A stretch of DNA of 64,000 nt, taken from contig NZ_BAAALT010000111.1 in assembly GCF_039528515.1 (NCBI RefSeq), forward strand, positions 1 to 64,000, read 5' to 3'. The stretch's first letter is position 1. Each line of letters opens with the position of its first letter. The translations under genes were made by a program, and so were the position numbers. The DNA comes from Luedemannella flava. GTDB taxonomy: Bacteria > Actinomycetota > Actinomycetes > Mycobacteriales > Micromonosporaceae. Positions 17,576-26,123 of this stretch are shown in pieces. The notes beneath the pieces are model-generated. The model searched no databases, was not told the DNA's origin, and saw only the letters and a list, made by a program, of their open reading frames with translations.

Positions 17576-19102
17576 TCAGTCGTAGTGCTGCAAGCGCGGC
17601 CAGACCGCCGACCAGCCGCCGACCGGGTCACGGCACACCCAGACCGGCACGTCCTGCTCCTCGTTGTCGACGGCCACGCCGTTGTCGAGCACGCCGGCGC
17701 TCACGCAGGCGGCGAACCGGGTCTGCAGGAACGGCAGCCGCTGGCCCACCACGACCGCGACCGTCCGGTCGGCCGGCGGCGGGCCGTAGTGGTAGAGCTC
17801 GTTCTGTCCGCTGTAGACGGCCGGCAGGCCCAGCGCCGGGCCGAACCGGGCGACGGCGCCGGCCTCGCCGTAGTTGCCGGTGACGACCACCGCACGCGCC
17901 TGGTCGGGCGCCGGCAACGCCCGGTGGACCCGCGCGATCTCGGCCACGTACGCGGGCCAGCCGACCTGGTCGCCGGTGACCTGGTTCAGCTCCGGCACGA
18001 ACGTGTCGCCGACCCTGGTGACGGGGATGAACGGCAGCGAGATCAGGCACGTCGCCGCGACGTTGAGGGCCACGGCCGCGACCACGAGCCCACGCCGCAC
18101 CGCCACCCGGCCGCGCGCCGCCCAGTCGGCGGTCACCACGGCCCCAGCCGCCAGCAGGTACACCATGACGCCCATGGCGTAGTAGACCTGCGCCCCGCCG
18201 ACGAACGTCAACACCACCACCACGAGGTACGCGACCGCGACGGCGCGCACCGGTCGCCACGCCGGCCGGCGCCACAGCGCGACGAACCCGGCGATCCAGA
18301 TCGCCGCCAGCGGCGGGCCGACCAGCAGCAACTGGAAGGGGACGGTCTGCGCGCGGACCTCATCGGCGTTGTTCTCGGCCAGCGCGGCGCCCATCTCCAG
18401 CTGCGGGAAGTCGTGCGTGACCTGGTAGATCAGGTTGGGGGCGCCGAGGACCATGGCGAGCGCCACCCCGCCCCACAGCCAGCGCGAGCGCGGCACCGAC
18501 CGGGGCCCGACGGCCAGCAGCCCGACCGCGAGCCCGACGAGCAGCATCGCGATGAGCAGCTTGTTGTACATGGCCAGGCCGACGAGCGCGCCGGCGGCCA
18601 GCCACCAGCGGGGCTGGTCGCGCAGCAGCGCGCGGGTCGCGCACAGCAGCACCGCCGCCCATAACGGCAGGTCCAGTGTGGTCGTCACGAGCAGGTGGCC
18701 GGACGCGACCGGAACGGCGGCGAACGCGACCGCCCAGGCCGACAGCGCCTGCGCGCCCCGACCGCCGCCCAACTCGCGCGTCGTCAGCGCCACCAGCAGC
18801 ACCGTCGCGGCGAAGGCGAGGATCGCCGGCACCCGCAGGCCCCACACCGTCTGCCCGAACAGGTCGTGGGCCGCGCGGGCCAGCAGCGGGGTCAGCGGCG
18901 GCTGGTCGACGTAGCCCCAGGCCGGCTTCAGCATCAGAAAGTAGAGCTCGTCGCGGTGGTAGCCGTAGCTGTTCGCGGTGGCGGCGAGCGCCGCGACGGC
19001 GGCGGCGACGGCCGAGGAGACCGGCAGCCAGGCGACCGGCGGCCGGGGAGACGCGGCAGGGTCCGAGGGGGAGGCCACGGGCGCACGGTATCCGACGGGC
19101 AT
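17576..19102 (-). CDS. Glycosyltransferase family 39-like membrane protein (ArnT/PMT type)
   Basis: Polytopic GT-C fold transferase that would use a polyprenyl-phosphate sugar donor outside the membrane, 508 residues. The catalytic acidic pair is in YHRDELYFLMLKP (Asp51-Glu52), followed by GYVDQPPLTPLLARAAH, typical of bacterial PMT_2 proteins. About ten hydrophobic helices follow, then a soluble C-terminal domain of about 140 residues (from SLPFIPVTRVGD). Convergent with the polymer transferase, with one base between the stops. Acceptor unknown. Confidence 0.85.
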   Translation of the reverse strand: MPVGYRAPVASPSDPAASPRPPVAWLPVSSAVAAAVAALAATANSYGYHRDELYFLMLKPAWGYVDQPPLTPLLARAAHDLFGQTVWGLRVPAILAFAATVLLVALTTRELGGGRGAQALSAWAVAFAAVPVASGHLLVTTTLDLPLWAAVLLCATRALLRDQPRWWLAAGALVGLAMYNKLLIAMLLVGLAVGLLAVGPRSVPRSRWLWGGVALAMVLGAPNLIYQVTHDFPQLEMGAALAENNADEVRAQTVPFQLLLVGPPLAAIWIAGFVALWRRPAWRPVRAVAVAYLVVVVLTFVGGAQVYYAMGVMVYLLAAGAVVTADWAARGRVAVRRGLVVAAVALNVAATCLISLPFIPVTRVGDTFVPELNQVTGDQVGWPAYVAEIARVHRALPAPDQARAVVVTGNYGEAGAVARFGPALGLPAVYSGQNELYHYGPPPADRTVAVVVGQRLPFLQTRFAACVSAGVLDNGVAVDNEEQDVPVWVCRDPVGGWSAVWPRLQHYD

Positions 19103-19139
19103 GACAATCCCGATACGCGCGGCCGCCGCGCGGTTCCCG

Positions 19140-19631
19140 TCAGTCGGCGGTGCGGGCCACGAAGTGCTCGAACGCCTTCAGGTTGTCCAGCGGTTCGCCG
19201 CGCGAGACGCGCCACGCCCACTCGCGGCGGATCGCCGAGCCGAAGCCGATCTCCAGCATGGGGTCGAAGCTCTCGTCGGCGTAGGTGAGCACCGCGCCGA
19301 GCACCCGGTCGATCTCCTCCGGGGTGACCGCGTGCAGCGCCATCCGACCCACCAGGTACACGTCGCCGACCTGGTCGACCGCGAACGCCACCCCGTACAT
19401 CTTCGCGTTGCGGCGCAGCAGCCACTCCCACAGCCGCTCGCGGTTCTCGTCGGGTTGGCGCATGACGAACGCCTCCACCCGCACGGCGTGGTCGCCCACG
19501 AACAGGTTGCAGGTGGTCTTGAGCTTGTGCGAGCCGGGCAGCGTCACGGAGAACGACGCCTCCCCGGTGCGCTCCCAGGCCGCCTCGCCACCCGCCAGCG
19601 CCCGCTCGATCAGTTCACTTACATCCGTCAT
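19140..19631 (-). CDS. YbjN domain-containing protein (Rv0487-like)
   Basis: Sensory-transduction-like protein of the YbjN family, 163 residues, with the chaperone-like alpha/beta fold (SFSVTLPGSHKLKTTCNLF, AVRVEAFVMRQPDENRE, MALHAVTPEEIDRVLGAVL). The ATG at 19631 overlaps the mshA stop (ATGA), which makes it the natural coupled start; the frame extends to 19649 inside mshA. mshA-ybjN adjacency is conserved in mycobacteria (Rv0486-Rv0487). Function unknown. Confidence 0.85.
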   Translation of the reverse strand: MTDVSELIERALAGGEAAWERTGEASFSVTLPGSHKLKTTCNLFVGDHAVRVEAFVMRQPDENRERLWEWLLRRNAKMYGVAFAVDQVGDVYLVGRMALHAVTPEEIDRVLGAVLTYADESFDPMLEIGFGSAIRREWAWRVSRGEPLDNLKAFEHFVARTAD

Positions 19632-21013
19632 GCGAACGCGCCGCTGCATATGGCGGCCCGGGCCGCCCGCCGCTGGATCACGACCTCACGGTAGACCGCC
19701 AGGAGGCTGACCGCCGTCTCGTTCCAGGAGAAGTCGCGCGCGTGCGCCACCGCGCCAGCCGCCAGCTCCGCCCGCAGTCTCGGCGCCGCGAGCAGGTCGC
19801 CGAGCACCTTGGCCCACAGGTCCGGGTCGTGGCCGTGCACGAGGGCGCCCGAGACGCCGTCGCGGACCGCCGTGGGCAGGCCGCCGACGGCCGCCGCCAC
19901 CACGGGCGTGCCGCTGGCCTGCGCCTCCAGCGCCACCAGCCCGAACGACTCGTTGTGGCTGGGCACGGCCACCAGATCGGCGGCGTGGTACAGGTCGACG
20001 AGGCGGTCGCGCGGCAGCGGGGGCAGGAACCGCACCGAGTCGCCGATGCCCAGCTCGGACGCCAGCTCGATCAGGGACGTGGGCCGGTCCAGCCCGGACC
20101 CGCTGGGCCCGCCGGCGATCACCGTGGTGACGCGCCCGGCGATGGCCGGGTCGGTCGTCCGCATCGCCGTGGCGGCGCGCAGCAGCACGTCCGGCGCCTT
20201 GAGCGGCTGGATCCGCCCCACGAACGCCACGATCAGATCGTCCGGCGGCAGGCCCAGGCGTCGGCGGGCGCGGGCCTTCACGGCCCGGTCCTGGCCGTGC
20301 GCCGGCGGCACGAACCGGTCCAGGTCGACGCCCGGCGGGACGACCGTGACCTCCTCGGCGCCCGCGCCGTACAACCGGATGAGATCGTGAGCCTCGGCCG
20401 GGGTGTTGGCCACCAGGCGGTCAGCCTCCGCCACCACCTGTTCCTCGCCGAGCACGCGGGCGCGCGGCTCGGGCCGGTCCCCCTCCGCCAGCATCGCGTT
20501 CTTGACCTTGGCGAGGGTGTGCGCGGTGTGCACCAGCGGGACCCCCCACCGGTCCTTGGCCAGCCAGCCGACCTGCCCGGACAGCCAGTAGTGCGAGTGG
20601 ATCACGTCGTAGAAGCCGACCGGGCCGGCCGCCTCCGCCCGCAGCACCCCGTTCGTGAAGGCGCACATCTGGGCGGGCAGGTCCTCCTTGGCGAGGCCCT
20701 CGAACGGGCCGGCCATCACGTGCCGCACCGTCACACCCGGGGCCATCTCGACCACCGGCGGCAGGTCGCTCGACGTCGCCCGGGTGAAGATCTCCACCTC
20801 GACGCCGGCCTGTGCCAGGCGGCGCGCCACCTCGACGATGTAGACGTTCATGCCGCCCGCATCGCCCGTGCCCGGCTGGTCCAGCGGCGACGTGTGTACG
20901 GAGATGGTGGCGACCCGGCGTACCACCGCGTTGCGGCCCTGACAGGGGGTCGCGGTCCGGTCGGTCGCACCCGTCCAGCGAGCCACGCCCGTCGCCTCCC
21001 TCACACCGTCCAC
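19628..21013 (-). CDS. mshA: D-inositol-3-phosphate glycosyltransferase MshA
   Basis: First step of mycothiol synthesis: transfers GlcNAc from UDP-GlcNAc to inositol 3-phosphate. GT4 family, GT-B fold. Diagnostic stretches are ISVHTSPLDQPGTGDAGGMN (N-terminal donor/acceptor loop), VIHSHYWLSG, TVVPPGVDLDRF, FVGRIQPLKAPD and the EX7E motif ESFGLVALE. The GTG at 21013 gives 461 residues; the conserved part starts about residue 33, so a later GTG such as V10 (preceded by GAGGGAGG) is possible. Coupled to the downstream ybjN gene by a 4-bp overlap. Confidence 0.95.
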   Translation of the reverse strand: MDGVREATGVARWTGATDRTATPCQGRNAVVRRVATISVHTSPLDQPGTGDAGGMNVYIVEVARRLAQAGVEVEIFTRATSSDLPPVVEMAPGVTVRHVMAGPFEGLAKEDLPAQMCAFTNGVLRAEAAGPVGFYDVIHSHYWLSGQVGWLAKDRWGVPLVHTAHTLAKVKNAMLAEGDRPEPRARVLGEEQVVAEADRLVANTPAEAHDLIRLYGAGAEEVTVVPPGVDLDRFVPPAHGQDRAVKARARRRLGLPPDDLIVAFVGRIQPLKAPDVLLRAATAMRTTDPAIAGRVTTVIAGGPSGSGLDRPTSLIELASELGIGDSVRFLPPLPRDRLVDLYHAADLVAVPSHNESFGLVALEAQASGTPVVAAAVGGLPTAVRDGVSGALVHGHDPDLWAKVLGDLLAAPRLRAELAAGAVAHARDFSWNETAVSLLAVYREVVIQRRAARAAICSGAFA

Positions 21014-21127
21014 CGGCCCCTTTCCGGGCCATGGTGGTCAACCCGCGGGCCGTCCGACATCTTCCCCCGATCCGCCGGGGGCATGCCTCGACAGGTGACG
21101 AAGATCGCTCTGGCACGATGAACAGCC

Positions 21128-21886
21128 ATGGGAGTACGCGATATCGCCGTCGTGACCGGTGCGTCCAGTGGGATCGGTGAGGCGACCGCCCGACGCCTCG
21201 CGAAGGAGGGCTTTCACGTCGTACTCGCCGCCCGTCGGGCCGACCGGCTGGCCAGACTGGCCGCGGAGCTCGACGCCACCGCGGTCGTCTGCGACGTGAC
21301 CTCGGACGGGTCCGTGGCCGCGCTCGGCTCGGCGGTGGCCGCGCTCGACGGCCGGGTGACCCTGCTGGTCAACAACGCGGGCGGGGCGCTGGGTGCCGAC
21401 TACGTGGAGGCCGGCTCGGTCGCGGACTGGCAGGCGATGTTCGACGTCAACGTGCTCGGCACGCTGCGGGTCACCAAGGCGCTGCTGCCGGCGCTCGTCG
21501 CCTCCGGCGCCGGCACGATCGTCGTCCTCAGCTCCACCGCCGGCCTGATCGTCTACGAGGGCGGCGGCGGGTACGCGGCCGCCAAGCACGCCCAGACCGC
21601 GCTCGCCGAGACGCTGCGGCTGGAGCTGTGCGGGCGCCCGGTGCGGGTCATCGAGATCGACCCGGGCATGGTCCGCACCGACGAGTTCGCGCTCAAGCGG
21701 TTCGACGGGGACGCCGAACGGGCCGCCGCCGTCTACGCGGGCGTCGCCGAGCCGCTGGTCGCGGACGACATCGCCGACTGCGTCGCCTGGGTGGCCACCC
21801 GCCCGCACCACGTCAACGTCGACCGGCTGGTGGTCCGCCCGCTCGCCCAGGCCGCCCAGCACAAGGTGCACCGGGTCACGTCGTGA
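21128..21886 (+). CDS. Short-chain dehydrogenase/reductase (Rv0484c-like)
   Basis: NADP(H)-dependent Rossmann oxidoreductase, 252 residues. Cofactor motif TGASSGIGEATARRLA near the N-terminus, Arg-containing LAARRAD that favours NADP(H), structural LLVNNAG, and catalytic Ser (LSSTAG), Tyr and Lys (YAAAKHA). The PGMVRT motif follows. Divergent from mshA, as in mycobacteria. The next gene starts in its stop codon (GTGA), so the two are co-translated. Substrate unknown. Confidence 0.9.
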   Translation: MGVRDIAVVTGASSGIGEATARRLAKEGFHVVLAARRADRLARLAAELDATAVVCDVTSDGSVAALGSAVAALDGRVTLLVNNAGGALGADYVEAGSVADWQAMFDVNVLGTLRVTKALLPALVASGAGTIVVLSSTAGLIVYEGGGGYAAAKHAQTALAETLRLELCGRPVRVIEIDPGMVRTDEFALKRFDGDAERAAAVYAGVAEPLVADDIADCVAWVATRPHHVNVDRLVVRPLAQAAQHKVHRVTS

Positions 21887-22674
21887 CCCCCCGCCGCCCC
21901 ATCGGCGAGATCACCCGGGGGACGACCAACCCGAACCGGCTGCGGCGCGTCGACAACTGGCTCGTCCACGCGTACGGGCCGCTGCTGCGGGCCGCGGTCG
22001 ACCCGCTGGTCGTGGACCTGGGCTACGGCGCGACCCCGACGACGGCCGTCGAGCTGCGGGCCCGGCTGGCCCGCGTCCGGCCGGACGTCCGGGTCGTCGG
22101 CGTGGAGATCGATCCCGCCCGGGTCGCGGCTGCCGCGCCGGCCGCCGACCCGCCCTGGCTGGAGTTCCGGCGGGGCGGGTTCGAGCTGGCCGGGCTGCGT
22201 CCGGTGATCGTCCGGGCGCTCAACGTCCTCCGGCAGTACGACGAGCCGGCCGTCGCCGGCGCCTGGGCGACGGTGGGACGCCACCTCGCACCCGGGGGCG
22301 TGCTGGTCGACGGGACGTGCGACGAGCTGGGCCGGCTGGGAGCGTGGCTCACCGTGACCGCGGCCGCGTCAACGACCCAGTTGACGCTCGCCGCCCGGCT
22401 GGCGACCCTCCCCCGGCCCGCCGCCTTCGCCGAACGGCTGCCCAAGGCGCTGATCCACCGCAACGTGCCGGGCGAGCCGATCCACGCGCTGCTGACCGCG
22501 CTCGACGACGCGTGGCTGGCCGCCGCGCCGTACGCCACCTTCGGCCCGCGGGGCCGGTTCGCCGCGGCCGTGGCCGCGACCCGCGCGGCGGGCTGGCCGA
22601 TCGTCCACGAGCCGCGGCGCTGGCGGCTGGGCGAGCTGTCGCTGCCCTGGCCGGTGCCTACAGGCGGCAGTTGA
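21883..22674 (+). CDS. Class I SAM-dependent methyltransferase-like protein
   Basis: A 263-residue protein with a Rossmann methyltransferase core: VVDLGYGATPTTAVELRARL replaces the glycine-rich motif I, VVGVEIDPARVAAA gives the acidic ribose-binding residue, and ALNVLRQYDEPAVAGAW and LAPGGVLVDGTCDE follow. The frame is open far upstream, but the GTG at 21883 overlaps the SDR stop by 4 bp and begins just before conserved sequence. Target unknown. Its 3' end overlaps convergent murB by 17 bp. Confidence 0.78.
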   Translation: MTPRRPIGEITRGTTNPNRLRRVDNWLVHAYGPLLRAAVDPLVVDLGYGATPTTAVELRARLARVRPDVRVVGVEIDPARVAAAAPAADPPWLEFRRGGFELAGLRPVIVRALNVLRQYDEPAVAGAWATVGRHLAPGGVLVDGTCDELGRLGAWLTVTAAASTTQLTLAARLATLPRPAAFAERLPKALIHRNVPGEPIHALLTALDDAWLAAAPYATFGPRGRFAAAVAATRAAGWPIVHEPRRWRLGELSLPWPVPTGGS

Positions 22675-23707
22675 CCAGCACGGGCTCGGGTTCGAGGCGC
22701 ACGCCGAACCGTGCGCGTACCCCGTCGCGGATCTCCCGGGCCAGGCCGAGCAGGGCGGCCGTGCTGCCGTCACCCCGGTTGGTCAGCGCCAGCGTGTGCT
22801 TGCCCGACAGCGCGACCCCCTTATGGTCGCCGGCGTACCCCTTGTGGAAGCCCGCGTGCTCGATGAGCCACGCGGCGCTGACCTTCACCTCGCCGGCCTG
22901 GCCGGGCCAGGCCGGCGGCGCGGCGCCGCCCGCCTGGTCGGCGCGGCGCTGCAGCTCGGCGTAGGCGGCGCCCTCCAGCACCGGGTTGGTGAAGAAGGAC
23001 CCCACCGAGTACGTGTCGGGATCGGCGGGATCGAGCACCATCCCCTTGCGGGCGCGCAGGCCGAGCACGGTCTCGCGCACCTTCGCCAGCGGCGCCCGGC
23101 CGCCGACGGGCACGTCCAGGGCCCGGGCCAGCTCGGCGTAGCGCACCGGGGTCGACTCGTCCGACCGGGTCAGCCGGAACGTCACCGCCAGCACGACGTA
23201 CCGCTCGTTGTGCTTGAACCGGCTGGTCCGGTAGCCGAACCCGCACGCGAGGGGCTTGAGTTCGGCGATCTTGTCGTGCGCCCGGTCGTAGACGCGGACA
23301 CTGGTGATGGTCTCCGCGACCTCCTGCCCGTACGCGCCGACGTTCTGCACGGGGGTGGCGCCCGCCGCGCCGGGGATGCCGGCCAGGCACTCGATGCCGG
23401 CCAGCCCGTTCGCGACCGCGTAGGCGACCACGTCGTCCCAGGTGTGGCCCGCCTCGACGGTGATGCTGTCGCCGTCGGCCGTAATCCCCGCGGACCGGAG
23501 CAGCACCACGGTACCGTCGAAGCCGTCGTCCGAGACCACCACGTTGCTCCCGCCGCCGAGGAGCAGCATGGACTCGCCCCGGCGATCGACCTGCTTCACC
23601 GCCTCGACGATCTCGTCCGCGCTGGCGGCCGGGATCACGCGATGGGCGACGCCCCCGAGACGGAGCGTCGTGAATTGCTGTAACGCGGCGTGGGTAATCT
23701 CGTGCAC
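22658..23707 (-). CDS. murB: UDP-N-acetylenolpyruvoylglucosamine reductase MurB
   Basis: FAD-dependent reductase making UDP-MurNAc in peptidoglycan synthesis, about 349 residues. FAD-binding LGGGSNVVVSDDGFDG and GLAGIECLAGIPG, then the substrate/catalytic residues: Arg in GYRTSRFKHN, Ser in SVGSFFTNPV and Glu in LEPEPVLVN. The GTG at 23707 is preferred; another GTG lies at 23716, and the frame continues to 23905 through the divergent gene start, which is not credible. A 27-bp palindrome lies in the coding region (22891-22917). Also conserved near mshA in mycobacteria. Confidence 0.94.
   Translation of the reverse strand: MHEITHAALQQFTTLRLGGVAHRVIPAASADEIVEAVKQVDRRGESMLLLGGGSNVVVSDDGFDGTVVLLRSAGITADGDSITVEAGHTWDDVVAYAVANGLAGIECLAGIPGAAGATPVQNVGAYGQEVAETITSVRVYDRAHDKIAELKPLACGFGYRTSRFKHNERYVVLAVTFRLTRSDESTPVRYAELARALDVPVGGRAPLAKVRETVLGLRARKGMVLDPADPDTYSVGSFFTNPVLEGAAYAELQRRADQAGGAAPPAWPGQAGEVKVSAAWLIEHAGFHKGYAGDHKGVALSGKHTLALTNRGDGSTAALLGLAREIRDGVRARFGVRLEPEPVLVNCRL
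22891..22917. repeat. Perfect 27-bp palindrome inside murB
   Basis: CGCCGGCCTGGCC is followed by one G and then its exact reverse complement. It encodes the Gly/Ala/Pro-rich linker before KVSAAWLIEHAGF in MurB. Could be chance in a very GC-rich linker or a small mobile palindrome. Confidence 0.55.
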
Positions 23708-23774
23708 GACGTTCACCCTAGGCTGGGGGTTGCCTCCGCTAGTGGTGGGTGCTCCGCGGACCGGAAGGGGTGCC

Positions 23775-24545
23775 ATGAGCCGGACCCAGTTGACCAAGGA
23801 CGCGTGGCTGGCCGCCCTACGTAGCGACGCCACGGCGCTGCGCGCCGCCGCGGGCAACGAGGGCGTCCTGGGCAACCAGGTCCCCAGCTGTCCGGGCTGG
23901 ACCATGGGTGAGCTGATCCGCCACGTCGGCTCGATCTACCAGTGGGTCAGCGCCACCGCCGGGCGAGGCACGACCGACAAGCCGCACCCCCGCGAGATCG
24001 GTCCGGAGGTCCCGGAGGCCGACGACCCGACGGTGCTGGGCTGGTTCGACGAGCAACTGGGGCTGATCCTCGCCTTCCTGGACAACCTCGATCCCGACCT
24101 GCCCGCCTGGAACTGGGCACCGCAGGCCAGGAAGGCCGGTTTCTGGCACCGCCGGATGGCCCACGAGACGGCCATCCACCGCTGGGACGCCCAGCTGTCC
24201 GTCGGGCTGACCGAGCCCATCGAGACCAAACTGGCCGGCGACACCATCGCCGAGGTCCTCGACACCTGGCTGCCCGCCGGCCGCCGCAGGGAAACGCCGG
24301 ATGTCCACGGCCTGGTGCACCTGGTCGCCGCCGACCTGGGCCAGGAGTGGTACGTCCGGCTGCGCGGCGCCGGCATCGCCCTGCTGGACACGAACACGCT
24401 GCTGGACGACGACAGCCACCCGGCCCGTGCCGCCGCGTCCGGCAACGCCAGCGACGTGGCGTTGGCCCTCTGGGGCCGCCTGAACTGGGACGTCCTGGAC
24501 ACCGCCGGCGACGACACCCTCCTCACGACCCTCCACGTCGCGTAG
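23775..24545 (+). CDS. Mycothiol-dependent maleylpyruvate isomerase family protein (DinB-like)
   Basis: Four-helix-bundle metal protein of the DinB/MDMPI superfamily, 256 residues. The metal triad is visible: His50 in GELIRHVG, then Glu131 and His135 in HETAIHRWDA. CPGWTMGELI at 39-48 is the family N-terminal signature. The C-terminal half (PDVHGLVHLVAADLGQEWYV) is the MDMPI C domain. GGAAGGGG lies 5 bp before the ATG. The family uses mycothiol as cofactor, consistent with mshA and mshD in this window. Exact reaction unknown. Confidence 0.85.
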   Translation: MSRTQLTKDAWLAALRSDATALRAAAGNEGVLGNQVPSCPGWTMGELIRHVGSIYQWVSATAGRGTTDKPHPREIGPEVPEADDPTVLGWFDEQLGLILAFLDNLDPDLPAWNWAPQARKAGFWHRRMAHETAIHRWDAQLSVGLTEPIETKLAGDTIAEVLDTWLPAGRRRETPDVHGLVHLVAADLGQEWYVRLRGAGIALLDTNTLLDDDSHPARAAASGNASDVALALWGRLNWDVLDTAGDDTLLTTLHVA

Positions 24546-24678
24546 CTCACCCCGGGCTGTGGCGATTTTGGACCACATAGCGACCCTTACTCGCCACGGC
24601 CCGTCCGGGACCGACGGCTAGTGGGCGCGGCGGCGCCACCGCGAGATCTGTGGACGACCCGGCGGCCTGTGGACAGGG

Positions 24679-25191
24679 TCAGCCGCGGGTGGCGATCTCC
24701 TTGGCCAGCGTGTAGAGGTGCTCGCCGAACAGCACCAGGCGCGCCGACTCCACCTGGGTCGTCGCATCGCGCAGCGCGGTGAGGGCCTGGAAGATCGCGT
24801 CGTCGGGCGGCCAGCCGTACACGCCCGCCGAGATCAGCGGGAACGCGACCGAGGTCGCGCCCAGCTCGTCGGCCACGGCCAGCGAACTGGTGTAGCAGGC
24901 GCGGAGCACGCCGCTCAGATCCTCGGCCTCCCGGTAGACCGGGCCGACCGTGTGGATCACCCAGCGGGCGGGCAGGTTGCCGGCTGTCGTGGCCACGGCG
25001 CGCCCGGTCGGCAGCCCGCCGCCGTACCGGGACGCGCGGAGCGCGCGGCACTCCTCCAGGATCGCCGGGCCGCCCTTGCGGTGGATCGCGCCGTCCACCC
25101 CGCCGCCGCCCAGCAGTGACGAGTTGGCCGCGTTCACGATCGCGTCGACGCGCTGCGTGGTGATGTCGCCTTCGACCAGTTCGATGTGCAT
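24679..25191 (-). CDS. Macro-domain protein (O-acetyl-ADP-ribose deacetylase type)
   Basis: ADP-ribose-binding macro domain, about 170 residues, of the YmdB type that removes acetyl or ADP-ribosyl groups. Key segments: GDITTQRVDAIVNAANSSLL with the catalytic Asn, GGGGVDGAIHRKGG, and the phosphate loop FPLISAGVYGWP. The start is ATG 25191 or ATG 25197 (two codons apart); it directly follows the EI24 gene, with at most 7 bp between them. Confidence 0.92.
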   Translation of the reverse strand: MHIELVEGDITTQRVDAIVNAANSSLLGGGGVDGAIHRKGGPAILEECRALRASRYGGGLPTGRAVATTAGNLPARWVIHTVGPVYREAEDLSGVLRACYTSSLAVADELGATSVAFPLISAGVYGWPPDDAIFQALTALRDATTQVESARLVLFGEHLYTLAKEIATRG

Positions 25192-25198
25192 GCGCACA

Positions 25199-26014
25199 TC
25201 ATTGCCCGTTGAGACGGTCGGACATGCCGAACAGGTGGCGGGTCATGAGCGTCGCCCCGGCCACGGCCGCCGGCATGATGAGCACCGCGCCGAACGGGAT
25301 GAGGAAGCACGCGAACGTGGCCGCCCCGAACCCGGTGGCCAGCGCCCGGCGCTGCCTGAGCATCCGGCGCCGGTCGCGCATGCGCAGCCCGCGCCGCTCG
25401 AACGGCACCCCGATCAGCTCGTGCGACAGGAACCAGCCGCCGACGAGCGCCCCGATCACGGGCACCACGGTCTCGCCGACAACGGGGATGAAGCCGGCGA
25501 AGAACAGCGGGATGCCGAACAGGGCGGTGAGCAGCAGCAACTGCAGCGAGTCGGCGATGCTGCGGGGCAGCGTCCGCCAGAACGGGATGTCGACCTCGCC
25601 GGGCAGCCCGCCGAGCCGGTCCTCCACGTTCTTGGAGATCGCCTCGTAGAACGGCTCCCCGATCACGAGCGTCAGCGCCGTGAACCCCACAAAGCTCAGC
25701 AGCACCGCCCCGCCCATGATGGCCACGCCCGCGGCGATGCGGATCGCCTGCCGCCACCCGGACGACCAGTCGTCCGCGAACCAGGTGACCAGCTCGGCCA
25801 GGTCGGAGACGAAGTACGCCAGCGTCACGAGCGTCGCGACGAGCAGCACCAGTGAGATGAACGCCGGGATCAGCCCGAGCAGCATGAGTCTGGGCGAGCG
25901 CGCGTACATCTTCAGGCCGCGCAGCAGGAACATGACGCCGGCCAGGAAGTCCTTGCCGACGCTCACGGGCGACGACCGGTCCTCCGCCGAAGGGGCGACC
26001 TCAACTGCGCTCAT
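25199..26014 (-). CDS. EI24/CysZ-family membrane protein
   Basis: Polytopic membrane protein of 271 residues with a cytoplasmic N-terminus and five or six hydrophobic segments (MLLGLIPAFISLVLLVATLV, AGVAIMGGAVLLSFVGF, LLLLTALFGIPLFFAGFIPV). The motif IGEPFYEAISKNVEDRLGG after the second segment is typical of the family. E. coli CysZ moves sulphate; whether this protein does is unknown. Upstream partner of the macro-domain gene in a two-gene unit. Confidence 0.85.
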   Translation of the reverse strand: MSAVEVAPSAEDRSSPVSVGKDFLAGVMFLLRGLKMYARSPRLMLLGLIPAFISLVLLVATLVTLAYFVSDLAELVTWFADDWSSGWRQAIRIAAGVAIMGGAVLLSFVGFTALTLVIGEPFYEAISKNVEDRLGGLPGEVDIPFWRTLPRSIADSLQLLLLTALFGIPLFFAGFIPVVGETVVPVIGALVGGWFLSHELIGVPFERRGLRMRDRRRMLRQRRALATGFGAATFACFLIPFGAVLIMPAAVAGATLMTRHLFGMSDRLNGQ

Positions 26015-26123
26015 GAGGCGGATCGTAACGGGTGGCTACGAAGTTTCGACCGCCCGGACAGCCGGCCCCTCCGGCGAACGACGGACTGCGATCAATCGAC
26101 GCCACCACGTAGCGTTGCGGTCC

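Noticed and set aside
19742..21121. 459-residue frame opposite mshA
   Set aside because: Shadow frame of a strongly conserved gene; Arg/Gly/Pro/His-rich with no motif. The same applies to other long antisense frames across the window.
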